Positions 24,857 through 39,440 are shown, counted from the first letter of the stretch. The stretch is DNA of 64,000 nucleotides from Antedon mediterranea (GCF_964355755.1 NC_092676.1:24596288-24660287); one strand, 5' to 3'. The notes: a model not told the origin generated them from the letters alone. Program-made: numbers and translations.

Positions 24857-26492
24857 TGTTATCAGCACTGCATGTCACTACATCGTTATCACCAACTATT
24901 TTTCCAATGTTATCACTTACATAGCCTACATAGTACAATACAATACAAATCAGTACATTTTTATACCATTTTTATTTCTTATAACTACTTACTATTTATA
25001 TTTTACGGTAATATTAATACAAATCAAATGTAAAAAAGTATATAATAATAGTAATACTGTAATTGTAACGGTAACAATTAATATCAACATTAATAATCGC
25101 GTTATATAATATTCGGTTAAAAAAGTTACATTTTAATACAGGCTCATTTTCATTGTGTGCTTTGTATAAATGTCAGAACAGAACAGAACAGAACAGAGAT
25201 TGCACTACTGAGACGGGATGGAGATTGTCTGAAGATAATGATTACTTTTTGAAAGGTGAGGAGAGCAGAAAGAAGAAGAAAAAGATTTTCGGAGTGAATG
25301 TGGTGACGTAGCAAAACTAACAAAATATTTTGTTCAATTATTCTTTCAATAGCTTTATGTGATTAAAATAAGAGCGTACAGTTTTATTGCAGCATAAACA
25401 AAATGATTATTTCAATTCACAACGTGACTTTACGTGTTACTAGTATCAAAACAAAACTGTTCACACCCGTTGGTTTAATTCAATAATTTAATAAACTTTG
25501 TTTTTGTAACAAACAGCCGATCCTTTATGACTCGTTGCTTGCTAATTTCAATTCTCCAACGCATGTCCGATGTACGTATACAATTGAAACAAAGGGAATT
25601 AAATACAGTAGTACACAATTAACTGTCTTTGTGTAGCAGAAAAAAGTATTGGCTTAAAGATGTAGCCTATTGACACCAAAAACATGAAAAATAAAGAATA
25701 ATAGAAATCAGATTTTGAATAGGCCATTTTGCAGATTTAATAAAGTCATTCACTTTCGTAGAAAAAAAACAGGTAAAATATTGTTTTCACGTATAAAATG
25801 ACGTAATAAATTGTTAAATTCAACAAAAAATCTATTGGCAGACAGCCAATTTGACACGATGGGACCCTTGTTGCTGAAATTGACGCTTTACAAATTCGTA
25901 TTGTCAGCTTTAAATTACAGTTTTTTCAGGTGAATACATTTATTTCAATCCAATTTTTGGTCAAAAGTGGATAACTATTATGCGACATTAAAATGGCATA
26001 TTTAACAAAAAATGTTAAAACAATTTTATTTTTATTCATTCATGCAAATAGAGAGGAAAACTATTAATGTTATGATTATAAGATTAGAATTATATCATCT
26101 TCAAACTCACTGACGATTATTAAATCGCATCGAGTGATTTAAGAAATTCACGAGGTAGGCCTAATGTATTTTCAACAACCATAGGCTTCAATATGGTACC
26201 GTTCCTATACCTCTGTTCTGTTCGCAGTAGTCGTGTGTTTTCTCTCTTATGGTGTGCGCGCGTGTATATATCCATGGACGTTCCCATTGTTGATGAGGGT
26301 AAGCGTGGTTTATCACGAATTTTACCTTGTGGGCCATTAGATATGACTTCTCAACGCATTACATGCTCACTGATTATATATGAAATGCAAAGTATACATA
26401 AAACCACCTGCACAGTTGTTTTTGCCGAAGTTGCTTTACCTTGTAAATTTATTTTTTACTATTTGTCCATACGTTATTCCATCATGAGTGAA
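24857..26492. other. Spacer downstream of gene B
   Basis: AT-rich sequence with a short run of AGAAC repeats near 25,177-25,195 and the dispersed block R7 near 25,805-26,010. Open frames near 26.2-26.5 kb show no family resemblance and lie antisense to the end of gene B. Confidence 0.45.
25805..26010. repeat. R7 dispersed repeat
   Basis: Shares ACAGCCAATTTGAC, TTACAGTTTTTT, CCAATTTTTGGTCA and GTGGATAACTATTA with 58,900-59,050. Parts appear inverted near 31,780-31,870. Confidence 0.55.
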
Positions 26493-29400
26493 TTATACTG
26501 ACTTTATGCCTCCGTAGTTATCTTGTTCGAACGATGCATTTGTAAAGCTGTGTTCGTTAATATCAGTCTGTTCATTGAAATCCTTAGTCTTGGGCTTGCA
26601 CTCTGGCTCTATCATGTTACTCTTTTTCCTAATAAATTGATTGATCAAGAAAAAAAATATTGATTATATTCAAAGGGACAGCCCTTAAAAAGCGGGTTGG
26701 AGAGGTTTCGGACACGATGGGATATATACGTTGTAACACTGCGAACAATCCTATTCATGAGCATGTACGTACGTACCGTGGGCACTTTGTTGGGTATCAA
26801 CGGTGTCGCAAGGACGCAGCGCAAGCGATCTTATAGGGGTTCCCTATATAATGACTATGAAATCCCCATTCTGTAGACATTTGATTGATTTGAGTTTCGA
26901 AAAGACGTCCCAATCATCTCCGCATGCCCACAATACGCCCGATCCCCGCATGCACACAATGATAGAACATTAACTTGTCGTAAATCGAAAGCGCTCTAAT
27001 TAATAGTAGAATATCGACACTTAGGGTACGTTCACACCATAGTCAATGACTATGTTCACACGTACGGCGTACGCCATGGCTAACGCCATACGTGTGAATG
27101 GGCACTTACTTTCCGAATTGTTCACCTTCTTCCATCGTTTCAGGCAAGTCTTTATTCAGCGTTTCTGGAAGCAGAAGAGCTAAAAGCCCAGCACTTATGG
27201 ACATTAAACTAAATATTATCAGAGGTAATGGTTCCCAAAGCTTCCCAGCTTCTAAAATGAACGGAGCAAGTATTCCACCAATACGAGCAGTCATGGAGGA
27301 CAAACCCATACCGACACTCCTGAAATAACATATAATATAACGTTGTTAATATTTAAAAAAAACAACCGTAAATGTAATTAAAATTGTATTTTGCTATTGA
27401 ATTGATAAGCGTATTGTTAAATATGCAGTAATGTGACTGTATAACCATGATTTTTTGGTAGTAAATTGAGCTTCTTTTCGAGGTTTTACGGTAATTTTTC
27501 AATTCAATATTGTTGTATATTTTCGAAATGTTACTGTAACACGTCCCGAGAATGAATGAGTTAAACTTTTCGCAAGTTATTGTTTCTTTTTACGTATCGC
27601 CACCAGAGGGCAGTATAGCTTTGACACGCCATACAATATTTTTCTTTGTACGTAAAATAAGCAGAATCGCCGTCTGGCTATGCTAGGTGGAAGGGCAAAA
27701 CAACGTAAGGACGTAGACGCAACGCAAGCGAATTGACCAATGAAAAGTGAATCTATCGGTTTCCGTTGCGCTTACGTGGTTAGATTGTGTGTCAACCAAT
27801 TCTCTTACCTGACTGGCGTTGGGTATAGTTCAGCGGCAAATATATAGATTATAGCAAACGAAGCGGCAATACCAAATTTACCAATTAATGAAACAGTTGT
27901 ACGCCACACACCATCCGCTGTTAGATAAGATGAGAAGACCTGTTAAAGTTATCTATTCTGTTAAAAATTAAAACAATTCGATAACTTAACTACAAAGTTG
28001 GCGCCCCATATGGTTCGGCACAACAGTAGCTGAGTAAAAAACCAAAACAAAACAAATCCAAAACAAAAAACAAACAAAACAAAACAAACACAAGAAATAA
28101 AACAAACAAAAACAAAATAGATTTACTCACGAATCCAAATTGTCCCGAAACATGCAATTCCACCTAATACCATGTAAAAGCAGATGACGGGCCTACGTCC
28201 CCATCGGTCTATTGCAAACAGACACGATAAATAGGCAGGGATTTCCACTGCTCCCGATAAGAAGAAGGCTAAGTAGTCTCTACCTCCAATATCTGCAGCA
28301 CTTAAGGACAGACCATAGTACACTAAACTGTTCACCATCCTGTGAAAAATACGATAATACATAAAATATACAAAATTGTATAGTATACAAAGTAACGTTT
28401 TTTTTTTCGTTTTTTTTTTATTCAGTCAAAACCAACAGCGATAAATACCGCCACTAACACCTAATTATCTAGATAGTTAATTATTGGTATATAAAGTCTG
28501 TAAAGTAAGAAAAAAGGAATGGTATCATTTTCAGTCACTTGAAAATGTTAACCAAGTTAAAATGTATTTATTCATGTATCTCTCACCAGTTATATAGAAG
28601 ATTTATTGTTTTCATCCGCATGTTTGGTGTTTTAAATAAGTCGATCATAGTGTATACCTCGGTGGATTCCTTTAAAAAAAACATAGCATGAATGTTATCC
28701 CGTTTTGTGTTAAAGATATTTAGGAAAGTTTCTCTCCTGAATAAGGATATCCCAAAGGAAAGAACCCATACTTGCTGTATTATATTTAAATATAGTCCGT
28801 AGGTTTCGAAATAAACTCTATTTTCCCTTTATGCCCTAGAGAACAGCCGCAAAAGTGCTAGTAAATTCTGTAGGCCTAACTTATGACAACGTTATGGCCA
28901 ATTCTACCTAGCCAGCAGACAATTTATTTCCATCTACTTAGGTAGACCTAAATCTATATTTTCTTTAGTTGCTTGCGCTTGAACTTTCCCCATTGTGTGT
29001 TGTTTCATTTTGATTCACCGTAGTATTTCTTAATTAATTGTTATGTTATATTATATGGAAAAAGACTCCCAATATAACATAGCTAGGCTTGTTGTACCGT
29101 AGATCCACTTTACTATTGTCACTAATAATAAAAACAAGACTTACATCTTCTTTTTTCTTATTTCGTTCCTCTTCAAAAAGGTCTTTTGGTAAGTTGTCGA
29201 CTTTATTTCTTAACGCACATGCGCGAATAATTTCTTCAGCCTCTTCCAGTCTATTTTTAGATATAAGCCATCGGACAGATTCTGGAATAAAACTACACAA
29301 ATAAAAAAAAGGTTAAATAGTATAACCGTAAAAAAGCGGTAACATAGAAAACGAAAAGGAAAGAGGAACTAAAAGGGAAAAACGAATCTGTAAAGTTTGC

Positions 29401-32400
29401 AAATGAATATCACTTTGTTTTAAAATGTCCATACTACAAATAAATTAGTCATTTTTAAAACCTTATTACTTCAATCAACCAACAAATAAAACGTTTATTT
29501 TACTAATTAATAACAACAAACAGAAAAAATTACAAAATAACCTGGTAAAATTGTCCTTTTTCGCATATAAAAAGAGATCTAATTATTTAGTTTTTTAGTA
29601 CTAGTACTCACATTTAAATGTATGTATTATTGTACTTATGGCAGTGGCCTACATACTATTGAATATATCAATGAATGAATACATAATTAATAAACAGACT
29701 AATAACCTAACTTTTAACGGTAGTTTATTCAAGCACTCAATTCTAAGTGCTGTATCTCCACATTTTTGACAATTTTGCACAGTATCGTAGGCATAGTTCA
29801 GAATGACTTTCCGACTCGATAGACACGTCGTGCATCGTGAAAACAAATTTCGATTTTGTAATGTTTGCCGAATTGATTACTTACGGTATCATAAAGAAGT
29901 AGAGTAGCATTGGTAGAGTCATAGCGAGCTGAAGGTATTTCCAATCCCTGATCAGATACGCCAATAGTGCTAAAATCATATATCCACCGGCAAAGTAAAA
30001 CTCTATAACGATACCTGCAAACGTCCTTTTACTAGGACCAACTAGTTCTGTACCTAAAACAACAAAATTAATCTATTGTTGAGCATACATACCAGGGTCG
30101 AATATGAAACTTCATAAACATTGTATTGACATGCCGTACATTTCCTTCTCTTCCATTTAGTGTCAATTTGTAGAGGCACAAATAATTTATTTATAGGTCT
30201 ATATATTCTTTTTTTTTTCTTTTCCCCCTTCCATTCGGGGAAGAAAAAAAGAAAGAAAGAAACTGTTGAGTCCGTTGCTTGTTAGATCGTTATTTATTTG
30301 GTGTCGTAAGACTGTTAAGACTTTTAATTTTGTTTGATGTTTTTAGTTGCTATATATTTTGCTCATAAGCCAACAATAAGTTTAAGCATGGACCTTAAGG
30401 TTATATATACTTTAGAAAACATGGTTTAAGCATGAGGTAGCTATAAGCTATAGTATAAGCTTATAGAATTGGCTGGTCCTGTTGTAAACAAGAGTGTGAT
30501 TAAATACATAAATACAAAAAATATAATTAAAGAAACAATACTAACCTATGATAAATGCTATCAGAAATACTCCCATGTTGGAAAACCCGACAAGAGCTCG
30601 TAATATTGTAAACCACCAATAACCAGGAGAAAATATAGTGGCGATCCCAAAACAAAATGCCAGAGTAATACAAATGAATAGGGTTATCTTTCGTCCAATA
30701 CTGTAAAAAGAAATAGTTCAAATTTATAGGTGGGTAAAATTGTAGACAAGATTAATTTGGTCAAATCACTATGGCAAAGATACTATTTATATATTGCAAC
30801 AATTTAACGAAAATAATGGGTATATTGTCTCATGATGTCATGATTCGTCATCAAATAGGCCTACAGTCTCATTGTGTTATGTTTAAGTCATAATTCACGC
30901 AATGCAAATGATTATCTTTTACCTAAATGTACAATTTGATCAAGAACTCTATTAGGCCTAAATACCAACATTATGGAATTGAATCCATCTACAATCTACA
31001 ACTTCTAAATTTAAATTAGTATATAAGAACTATTTACTTTCAAGATAATGATGAACGTTAAATATATATTTCATAAGACCAGTTAAGATCGGATAAAGTG
31101 ATTTAAATAGAAATTGTAGCTTTGTTTTCATTTATTTATAATTAGTTTATGTATTTTTTTTCATTTTCGTATTTAATGTTATATCTTGGGGGTGGGTCAA
31201 ACTTTCTGACTTATATGACCACCCCCCCCCCCCCACTACACATGATTACTTCATTGTATTCATTATCCCGTATGTTATGTTAAATTGAAATTAAAAGTTA
31301 TATGCATTAGGAAAACATGGTTTAAGCATGGAGTTTATACCTCCATGGTTTAAGCATGGGGTAGGTATAAACTATTAAAATGTCACACTCATGTGATACA
31401 GTTTCTATTCGGCACCATTATATGTGATTAAGTTGATTACAACGACCAATCAAAATCGGTCTTTGGGGTCACGCATTGACCGTGGATTAAAATTTTCCAT
31501 GGATTTGCAGCAATTATAAATATAACAACTTACATATCAGCTAGAGCTCCAAAGACTAAAGAACCCAGTAAGACACCTACAAAATAGATAGATTGTGCGA
31601 GCGAAGCTTTCTTGCCGTCTTCACAAACCAAGTCAAACTATAAATAAAATGTTAAAGATATATTGTCTCCCGGGAAAAATATTATAAAAAAAAAAATGTT
31701 TTTGTTAAATATCAATTTCAATATCACATTATAATTAATCACTTTGACAAAAAATTTAATCGAAAAAAAACAACTAAAAAACCTTTGATTTAAACAGAAA
31801 ATGGTCAAATTGACTGAAAGTCAATGGATTTTTGGTTGAATTTAGCCGTTTATTTGTCTTTTTATATGTGAAAATACTTTTTTTTACGGACGTGATTAAC
31901 TTGATTAAAACTGCGAAATGGCGTATTCCAATACTTGTTTTTCATTTCATCATTTTGTAAATTAGTATTATTATTATAAATTTCTGTTATGGTGGGATCA
32001 CTGAAAACTATATGATTATTATTATTATTATTGGTATTATTATTATTATTATTATGTACAACTTACTTCTTGAACAACGGTGTTCTTGTACTGACTTCTG
32101 TCATATTCCCATCCATATACACATTCTTTTATATCTGGATCTGACAACTTGCAACGCTCAGTATCTTCACCAAATTCAGAATATGTGACGTCACAACGTC
32201 TGCAGTTATTCTCCCGTAATATGGTGTCTTCGTTATCTTCAGGAATTGTTGCATTGTACTTTAATTCATTACAGGTTTCCGTGTCTAGGTTCCATGAAGA
32301 ACAGTCTTGACGTTCGAGTTGCGGGGTCTTGCACCAATGGTCAGTATTAGCTGCTAAAAATACCTGTCCAACTTGGTTGAACGCGCAGGTAATTGCCATG

Positions 32401-32477
32401 AAACAGACAAGAAAATAAACTCGTTTCTGGTAAGGCCCAAAGGCTCCAAGATAGGTGAGTATTTCATCAAATTTCAT
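26493..32477 (-). CDS. SLC22-type organic ion transporter, gene B
   Basis: Predicted 577 aa. Exons: 32067-32477, 31534-31637, 30546-30700, 29885-30053, 29145-29292, 28587-28669, 28131-28339, 27809-27917, 27110-27319 and 26493-26628; the sum is divisible by three and phases match the other copies. Exon 1 gives TM1 and a 90-residue extracellular loop with seven cysteines, an N-A-T glycosylation site and [16 protein letters not shown]. It is followed by [61 protein letters not shown] and [14 protein letters not shown]. Exon 6 is 9 bases shorter than in A and C-F. The 45-codon last exon encodes a lysine-rich tail ending GGIKSV, unlike that of any neighbour. It is a plasma-membrane MFS carrier; the substrate class (cation, anion or zwitterion) is not deducible. 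Confidence 0.92.
27005..27105. repeat. Short palindromic element beside exon 9 of gene B
   Basis: GGGTACGTTCACACCATAG pairs with the region ending CGTGTGAATGGGCACTTAC, and the centre is self-complementary (CGTACGGCGTACGCCATGG). It ends a few bases before the splice donor of exon 9, in the intron 3' of it. Confidence 0.55.
27696..27785. repeat. Partial R1 element, intron of gene B
   Basis: AACGTAAGGACGTAGACGCA, GAATTGACCAATGAAAAG and TTCCGTTGCGCTTACGTGG match R1, but the GGGAACC ends are lost. Confidence 0.6.
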
Positions 32478-33547
32478 ATCTGCTGCGTTAATTCTTTTAT
32501 ATAGACAAACACATTCGTTTCAACATCTCACAAATGAATGAATTGACCGGCTCTATCTATAACCAACTGTAAATTATAATTTTAAAAGACCGTCTATGTC
32601 ACTCACTGATGCACTTAGATTATAAATAGAACTTTGTTCCTGATCCGATTATTTTTACAAAACAAGCGTATATAGATAATTATTATCAGAATCGCCCAAT
32701 TCGCAAACAGAAATTTACATAAAGTAAACATCAATATGATAGCATTTAACTTGTAGTTATGTTAACTACTGGATATACTAAATAATAACCAGAAAAATGC
32801 GTGGTTCACATGACGACAATTATTGAGGAGTTATTTGGCTTGTTTCACGTCCCCTTGCAGAGCGCGCAACATGTAAAAATAATCGCAAATGTCAAAACAT
32901 GTTACCGCAAATGTAAAAAATAACGGCAAATTTCATAGCATATTAACTGCACATATAAGTATAACCACAAATTTCCCTCATAAACAAAATTGAAAGAGTG
33001 GAAAAACTGAACGCGATCGTCAGTCATTCCGATCCGAGGTGTGAAAATGACTGGTCTAGTAACTGACAATAGCTAACAGCAAAATATAATGAAGCTTACA
33101 AATATCCAAACAAAACAATATTCAATATGTAACAATTCTTTTTTATTTGACCTAACATTCATATCATGGAGTTCTCGGTGGTTATTCAAAAGCACTGTTT
33201 TGTCGTTACAACAAAGATTTTATAATTATGTTCTAAATTTACTGCTAACATTAGGTAATCTTGACTGTAAGGTATTTATTTAATCCCAAATACAAATAGT
33301 TACTACCAACTGCAGCTTATGAACGAAATTAGCGTAATTGTTATCCACAGCATACCCTATGATGCTGTAGAAGCATGCACTGATCAAAACATAGCGACCA
33401 TCGGGTGCGTTTAAAAAACCTATATTATTTACACTGACCTTAATGATCGCGTTTTGCATACTAGACAATTTGACAAAATTAAAACAAACAGCATACATTA
33501 TTATTTATATTTGAATATATAACAGCATATCATTGACAATACTTTTT
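32478..33547. other. Spacer between gene C 3' end and gene B 5' end
   Basis: No coding segment recognised. Short repeated GCAAATGTAAAAA/GCAAATTTC-like motifs occur at 32,870-32,980. The promoter of gene B should lie in the part nearest 32,478, but no core element is obvious. Confidence 0.4.
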
Positions 33548-36500
33548 CTACTCCGTGACCTCATAAGCGGGGTTGATGAAACTAGTCCCTGCTGAAGTAG
33601 ACTGTCCGTCGTGTTTGTCTGAATCTCTATGCTGATAACCAGACACCACGTCCGTGCTGTTATAACTGTTTATGTTGGTTTGTACACTAAAGTCAGCCTT
33701 CTCTACGCAAGTTTTCTGAGGCTTTGGGCGTTGTTTCCTGCAACGAAATGGTAAAATTAGCATAATGGTTCACCTGTGTTGGCCTTCCTCCAATTATCAG
33801 TTTATGCACTTCAACCATCGTCGATGTATGTGACATTTTCTGTTATTTTATTTGAGATTATCAGTGAAAAACAAAAATTAGATTATAATTAGATTATAGA
33901 TAATTATTTCTTCGACAATTTATTTTGCGCGTGTTTGAAATATGGAAGTAATCGTCAAAGAATTTTGTATTAATCTCTTTTATTTGAATGTGACCACTGT
34001 CAAAAGTACGTTTTAATCAATTTTTATCGTCTTTTTTATGGTCATTTTGTTTACTTATTTTATATATTTTAATTAATTGTTTTAAAATGTAAAATAACGA
34101 ATGCAAATATGGTTTTAAAAACATGAAAATCAATCATTTTATGTATATACAGCAAATGTTTTTTTACTTTTTAACGTTGTAACATATATGAGAGGAAAAA
34201 TATTTTTATAACAGAGTATGATAATAAAGGTGGGACGAAGCTACACAAGACAAAAAAAAAACCCAAAAAACAATTACTTTAGTTATGAAAACCATCTTCA
34301 TAATAAAATTAAATAAATTCATCTTCTTCCAAAAATTAATTTGAAAAAAAATATAAAACGTTGGATGAGTTTTCAAAGTTTCTTTCAATTAATTCTTCCT
34401 AATGTTATGCTAATGTGATTGATCACCAAATAATTATAATAAGAAAACATACTTTCCAAAGTATTCTCCATCTTCCATTGTCTCTGGCAGTTCTCTATTG
34501 AGTGTCTCAGGAAGTAATAGTGCTAGTAATCCAGCAGATATTGACATGAAGCTGAAAATTATCAGTGGTAACGGAGGCCATACTTTTCCAATCTCTAGAA
34601 TTATTGGTGCGATTATACCACCAATACGAGCCGACATTGATGATGTTCCCATACCAGCGCTCCTGTAATATGTACAACTTATTTATTAGGCATAAGCAAA
34701 TTACTTACAACAAGGCAATCTAACAACACGTTTGATTGTGTGTCATATTATATTTAAAAAATTGAGGTTTTAAATTGTATTTTTTTTGTATTGTTGATGC
34801 AGATGTTAATACAAACGTTCCGAGAATGTAATGCATTTTATAATGTTCTATTTTTTGTTTTGTTTGTCTTTGTTCAACTTTGGCAACGTTATCATGATGT
34901 CTGTCTCGTGCAAATGTTTTTAATCGAAAGTTTTTAAACTGTGTCTTATGAATGAGACTATGTTTCAACTAGAAATACAAGGCTTAATATAATATTATCT
35001 ATTTTAATCAATGGATACTTCCAAAGTAACGACAACAATGATTTTATATTATAATATGTCACATACCTTACAGGTGTTGGGTACAACTCGACAGAATACA
35101 TATAAATGATACCAAATGAAGCAGAAATACCAAACTTTCCAATGAGCGACACCGTAGTTCTAGCCCATCCGCTAGCTGAGAAATGGATAAAAAATAAAGA
35201 AAAAATGAATTTCTCGTAATAATGTTTCAAATTAATGTTTATCTGTCCTTGCTCAATGGTCATTTCACACTATCAGTACAAGTATCCAGTTACCAATTTA
35301 GCATAGGAAACAATTATTCAAATTGATGAAAACGCGCATAAGACGAAAGAAACGGTAATTCTATTCAAAGTGTATCTGCGCATGCGTATAAGCCCAGTAA
35401 ACATACAGTAGTTGGATTTGTTATCGGAACTAAATTTGCCAATTACAACTTTGTCCACCGTCCCTGAAAAGAAAGTTAGAAAGGTATAGCAGTAACTCAT
35501 TAAATGCTGATTTTTTTTTTAATTGAATGTTAGCGTGTACTTACGAACCCATATTGTTGTAAAACACGCAACACCGCCCAATAACATAAACACACAGAGG
35601 CAACGCCTTCGACCAAATCTGTCTATTCCAAACATTGCCGCCAAGTAGGCTGGTATTTCAACACAACCAGACAATATAAAAGCAAGATAGTCTCTCCCTC
35701 CCAGACTTGCTGTACTCAAAGAAAGACCATAATAAACAAGACTATTCACCAACCTAAACATTAAAGACAACCGTTAACTGGTGAATTTCTTTATGCTTTA
35801 ATTTTTGTATATGTTTTAAATTGTACCGTACATAATAATAGTGCATGTATTTCTAGCCAATCGTCTACATCCCTTGAAATCAGTGAGTGCGATATAACTA
35901 TACCCGGTTCTCTATCTGAGTCTACAAAATTAGTGAAATTATTTTACCAAACTTGTCAAATAAATTAAACATACCAATTGTACAGTATGTTTATTGTTTT
36001 CATTCTCATGTTAGGAGTCCGAAATAAGTCGGCTACAGTAGCTGTGGTTTCATTTTCTCTCTCCACCTAATAAGTTAAAAGAATATTATAATCAAAACTT
36101 ATAAAGCGATTTTATTTTGTTCGTCGTAGCAGTGTTTTGTGTGGTTTGTTACGATTTACAACAAGGTAAACATTGTGTGCGTGTTCGTCAAGTTGTCTTT
36201 ACTGTTTCGTTCTCAGTGTTGTCTTAGGATTTCTTTCTAAATAAAATATTGAGATTACCTTTGCTCTCTCTTCTTCAAACATGTTTTTAGGAACAGTTTC
36301 CGCCTTGTTTAGCCTCGCACATTCTTTGACTACCTTCTCTGCATCGTCGAATCTTTTCTTTGACATCAACCATCGTACAGACTCCGGGATAATTCTTAAA
36401 ATAGAAAAAAAGCAATGATGTTTAAATTTAAATTTATATGACTAGATTCTTCCATATAGTCCATAGGCCGTCAATGTGCATGCTCGTCTACGTAGATCAT

Positions 36501-38929
36501 GAGATGTGACTTTAGCCTATTAGCCTATATTCATAATCAATGTTAAAATAGTAGCTATTTCTAGCTTTAAGTACTGCTTACGGTATCATGAAAAAGTAGA
36601 AGAAATTTGGCACCGTTATAGTAAACTGTAGCCACCTCCAGTCTCTAATGAAATACGCCAATATACCGTACGTAATAAGACCAGCAGAGGTGAAGAAGTT
36701 GATGACCATACCAACGAACGTACGTTTTGATGGGCCGACAAGTTCAGTTGCTGCAAAGAAAAGGGAAAGCAAATACATATAAGGATATACTATACGTATA
36801 AAAAGTATAAGTCAGTGATGATACAATCATTTCATCTTCATCAACACATGCTATTGTTCTTATTGATCATGACGTGATTTGATTGGATTTGTGAAAATAT
36901 ATCATATCAATATCATTTTCATCGAAGATCGAAATAATAGTTTTAGGATGAAAGCTTTTTATGTCTTTTGTTTTCTGTACGCCTATAGGAAAATGTATCT
37001 ATCTATTTATCATCGTTTGTTATCGTCCGTACACTGGCCTAACATGTGCCTGTAATTACGAAAGTTCTTTCCGCGTGCTCTACAACGTCCAGCTAGCTCC
37101 AGCTTGACTACCGTGGTCTTACTTACCAAGAGTAAATGAATTAAGGTATATTCCGATGTTAGCAAATCCAATGAAGAATCTGAAAATGGTAAAATACCAA
37201 TACCCCGGTGCTACCGTAGTAGCGACTCCAAATACAAGCGTTATAAACATACATATAAACATTGTACTCTTTCGACCAATTCTAAAAAAGTAAAACATCA
37301 AAAATATGCAGTAAATTTAGTTGAAAAATTGTTTTAGACTCTCTAATAGCAGGCGGAAGAGTAGAGTAATATCACTCGTTCCTAGCTTGGCACTGCCTAC
37401 ACTATCAAACTAGTTTGACAAAAAAAAGTGTGATGTGCCCAAATAGTGATATTCTCAAATATGGTAGTGATATGAAATCATCATGTCCATATATGAGCAC
37501 ATCACATTTTGTTGTCACATAAAGTTTGATAGTGTAGACGACGGTGCTTTAGACTATTGAAGCTTGTAGAAATCTGGACAAATCCAACAGCAACCACCTC
37601 TCATTCTCTTCCCCCCCCCTCCCCCTCCTCCTCCTCCTCCTAGTAAAGCTTAGACCTACGTTTATTCTGTAATTAGTAAGGTAGGCTATTTTATTTTTTA
37701 TTATTTTATTTATTCCACATTTATTTAGTCATCAATTACAGTACATCATAATTACAGTACATCTGAGAACAGGGATCCTGCATAAAAAGCTGTAACTTCG
37801 TTTTTTTGTAGGACCCTTTTACATAAGAACAAGTATATAGAACTTAAATAAACAAAGGTATGTTGTTAATCAGCATATAGTGATAAAAAGTATTTTTTTG
37901 ACCTGTTTTGTTATACATTTATTTTGTTTCTTTAAGATAACCGGTTTATTACCACCATTACAAGTGAATTCTTTCCACAATTTTGGTCCATATATGTGTA
38001 TAAACTGTTGACTGCAAGTTAGTCTTGTGAAGGGAATTTCGAATTCAGTTTCTGTTCTGAGGTTATGAGTAGGCCTATAATACTGTCACAGTAATTAAAA
38101 ATATTTAAAATGTAAAGTAAGTGCATAGAATGAAAAGTTACTTACAAATCCGCAACATTACCAAATACGAATGACCCTAACAAAACACCAAAGAAATATA
38201 CTGACTGAGCGAGAGATGCTTTAGATCCATCGTTACATACAAGATTGAACTGGAAAGAGAAAAGGGAATCACGAAGAGAAATGTGTTTATATTTTGTTGG
38301 TTGACACACTTACAAGAAATAATGCATATCCTGTCTAATATAGGCCTACATTGTTCTAAAAGATTGCATTCTTCTGTGAAATGAATCGCAAACCAATTTT
38401 ACCCCATTGATATGGTCGCATGACAGCTACAGTAATACCGTATGGTAGAGCGCATGAAGTGAATTTAATGGAAAACGTACTTTAAAGGCGATATTGGACA
38501 AGTTGACAAAAGGCTTACTTCCTGAACGATGGTATTCTTGTACTGACTTCGGTCATATTCCCATCCATCTTCACATTCTTCTATATCTGGATCTGACAAC
38601 TTACAACGCTCAGTATCTTCACCAAATTCAGAATATGTGACGTCACAACGTCTGCAGTTATTCTCCCGTAATATGGTGTCTTCGTCATCTTCGGGAATTG
38701 TTGCATTATACTTCAACGCATTACAGGTTTCCGTGTCTAGGCCCCAGAAGTAACAGTCTTGTCGTTCGAGTTGTGGGGTCTTGCACCAATGGTCTGTTCC
38801 AGCCGCCAAAAATACCTGTGCAAGGGTATTGTACATGGTCACTGTGGCCACCAAACATATCAGAAAATATACTCGTTTTTGGTAAAAACCAAACTCGCCA
38901 ATATCTTTTAGAATATCGTCAAACTTCAT
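33548..38929 (-). CDS. SLC22-type organic ion transporter, gene C
   Basis: Predicted 594 aa, the longest copy. Exons: 38519-38929, 38146-38249, 37127-37281, 36582-36750, 36259-36394, 35975-36066, 35545-35753, 35067-35175, 34453-34662 and 33548-33737. The extracellular loop of exon 1 is nearly the same as in gene B, while TM1 and the membrane exons differ strongly. Landmarks: [64 protein letters not shown] and [14 protein letters not shown]. Exon 5 is 9 bases shorter than in D-F. The 63-codon last exon gives a long hydrophilic C-terminal tail ending NPAYEVTE, rich in Ser, Thr and Asp. It resembles the NQAYEVVE ending of D-F, so the very end is conserved while the middle of the tail is not. Confidence 0.92.
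37397..37540. repeat. R2 palindromic element, intron of gene C
   Basis: Begins CTACACTATCAAACTAGTTT and ends AAGTTTGATAGTGTAGAC, a clear terminal inverted repeat, with TGATGTGCCCAAATA and GAGCACATCACATTTTG inside. Confidence 0.85.
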
Positions 38930-39440
38930 TTTGTGTTTAATGCAGATACAAACAATGACAATGATCTGCGTAGTGTTAAACGGACCTTGTACTATTTACT
39001 AATATTTAAGTTTCAAAATTATCGTTCAAATTATCGTTTCGGTTGATAAATGAATAGATAAACAATGCCTCCTTCGTGTCACTGCATGATATTAATTAAA
39101 TTGTAAAGATACATCTTTTGTTACAGTGTTTTATAGCTGTGATTTGCATAAACTGTAGTAAATATCTGTATAATGTACCCAGTAAGTCTAAAAGGCCACC
39201 ATTAGATCTACTACCTAATAATACGTGTAATATGGATAATGGCCCGATTATTTTATTTTTATTTTATTTTTAACTGTTAAAGATATATTTTCCATGATCC
39301 ACCTGAAAAAAATATTTTAAACATTTTTTTTTAATGTGCCATGCCAATGTCACACAATAGTTATTCCCTTTACCAAAAATTGGATCGAAAATATTTACCT
39401 AAAAAGATTTCTTTTTTTTTGTTGAACTCCGATTATTCAT

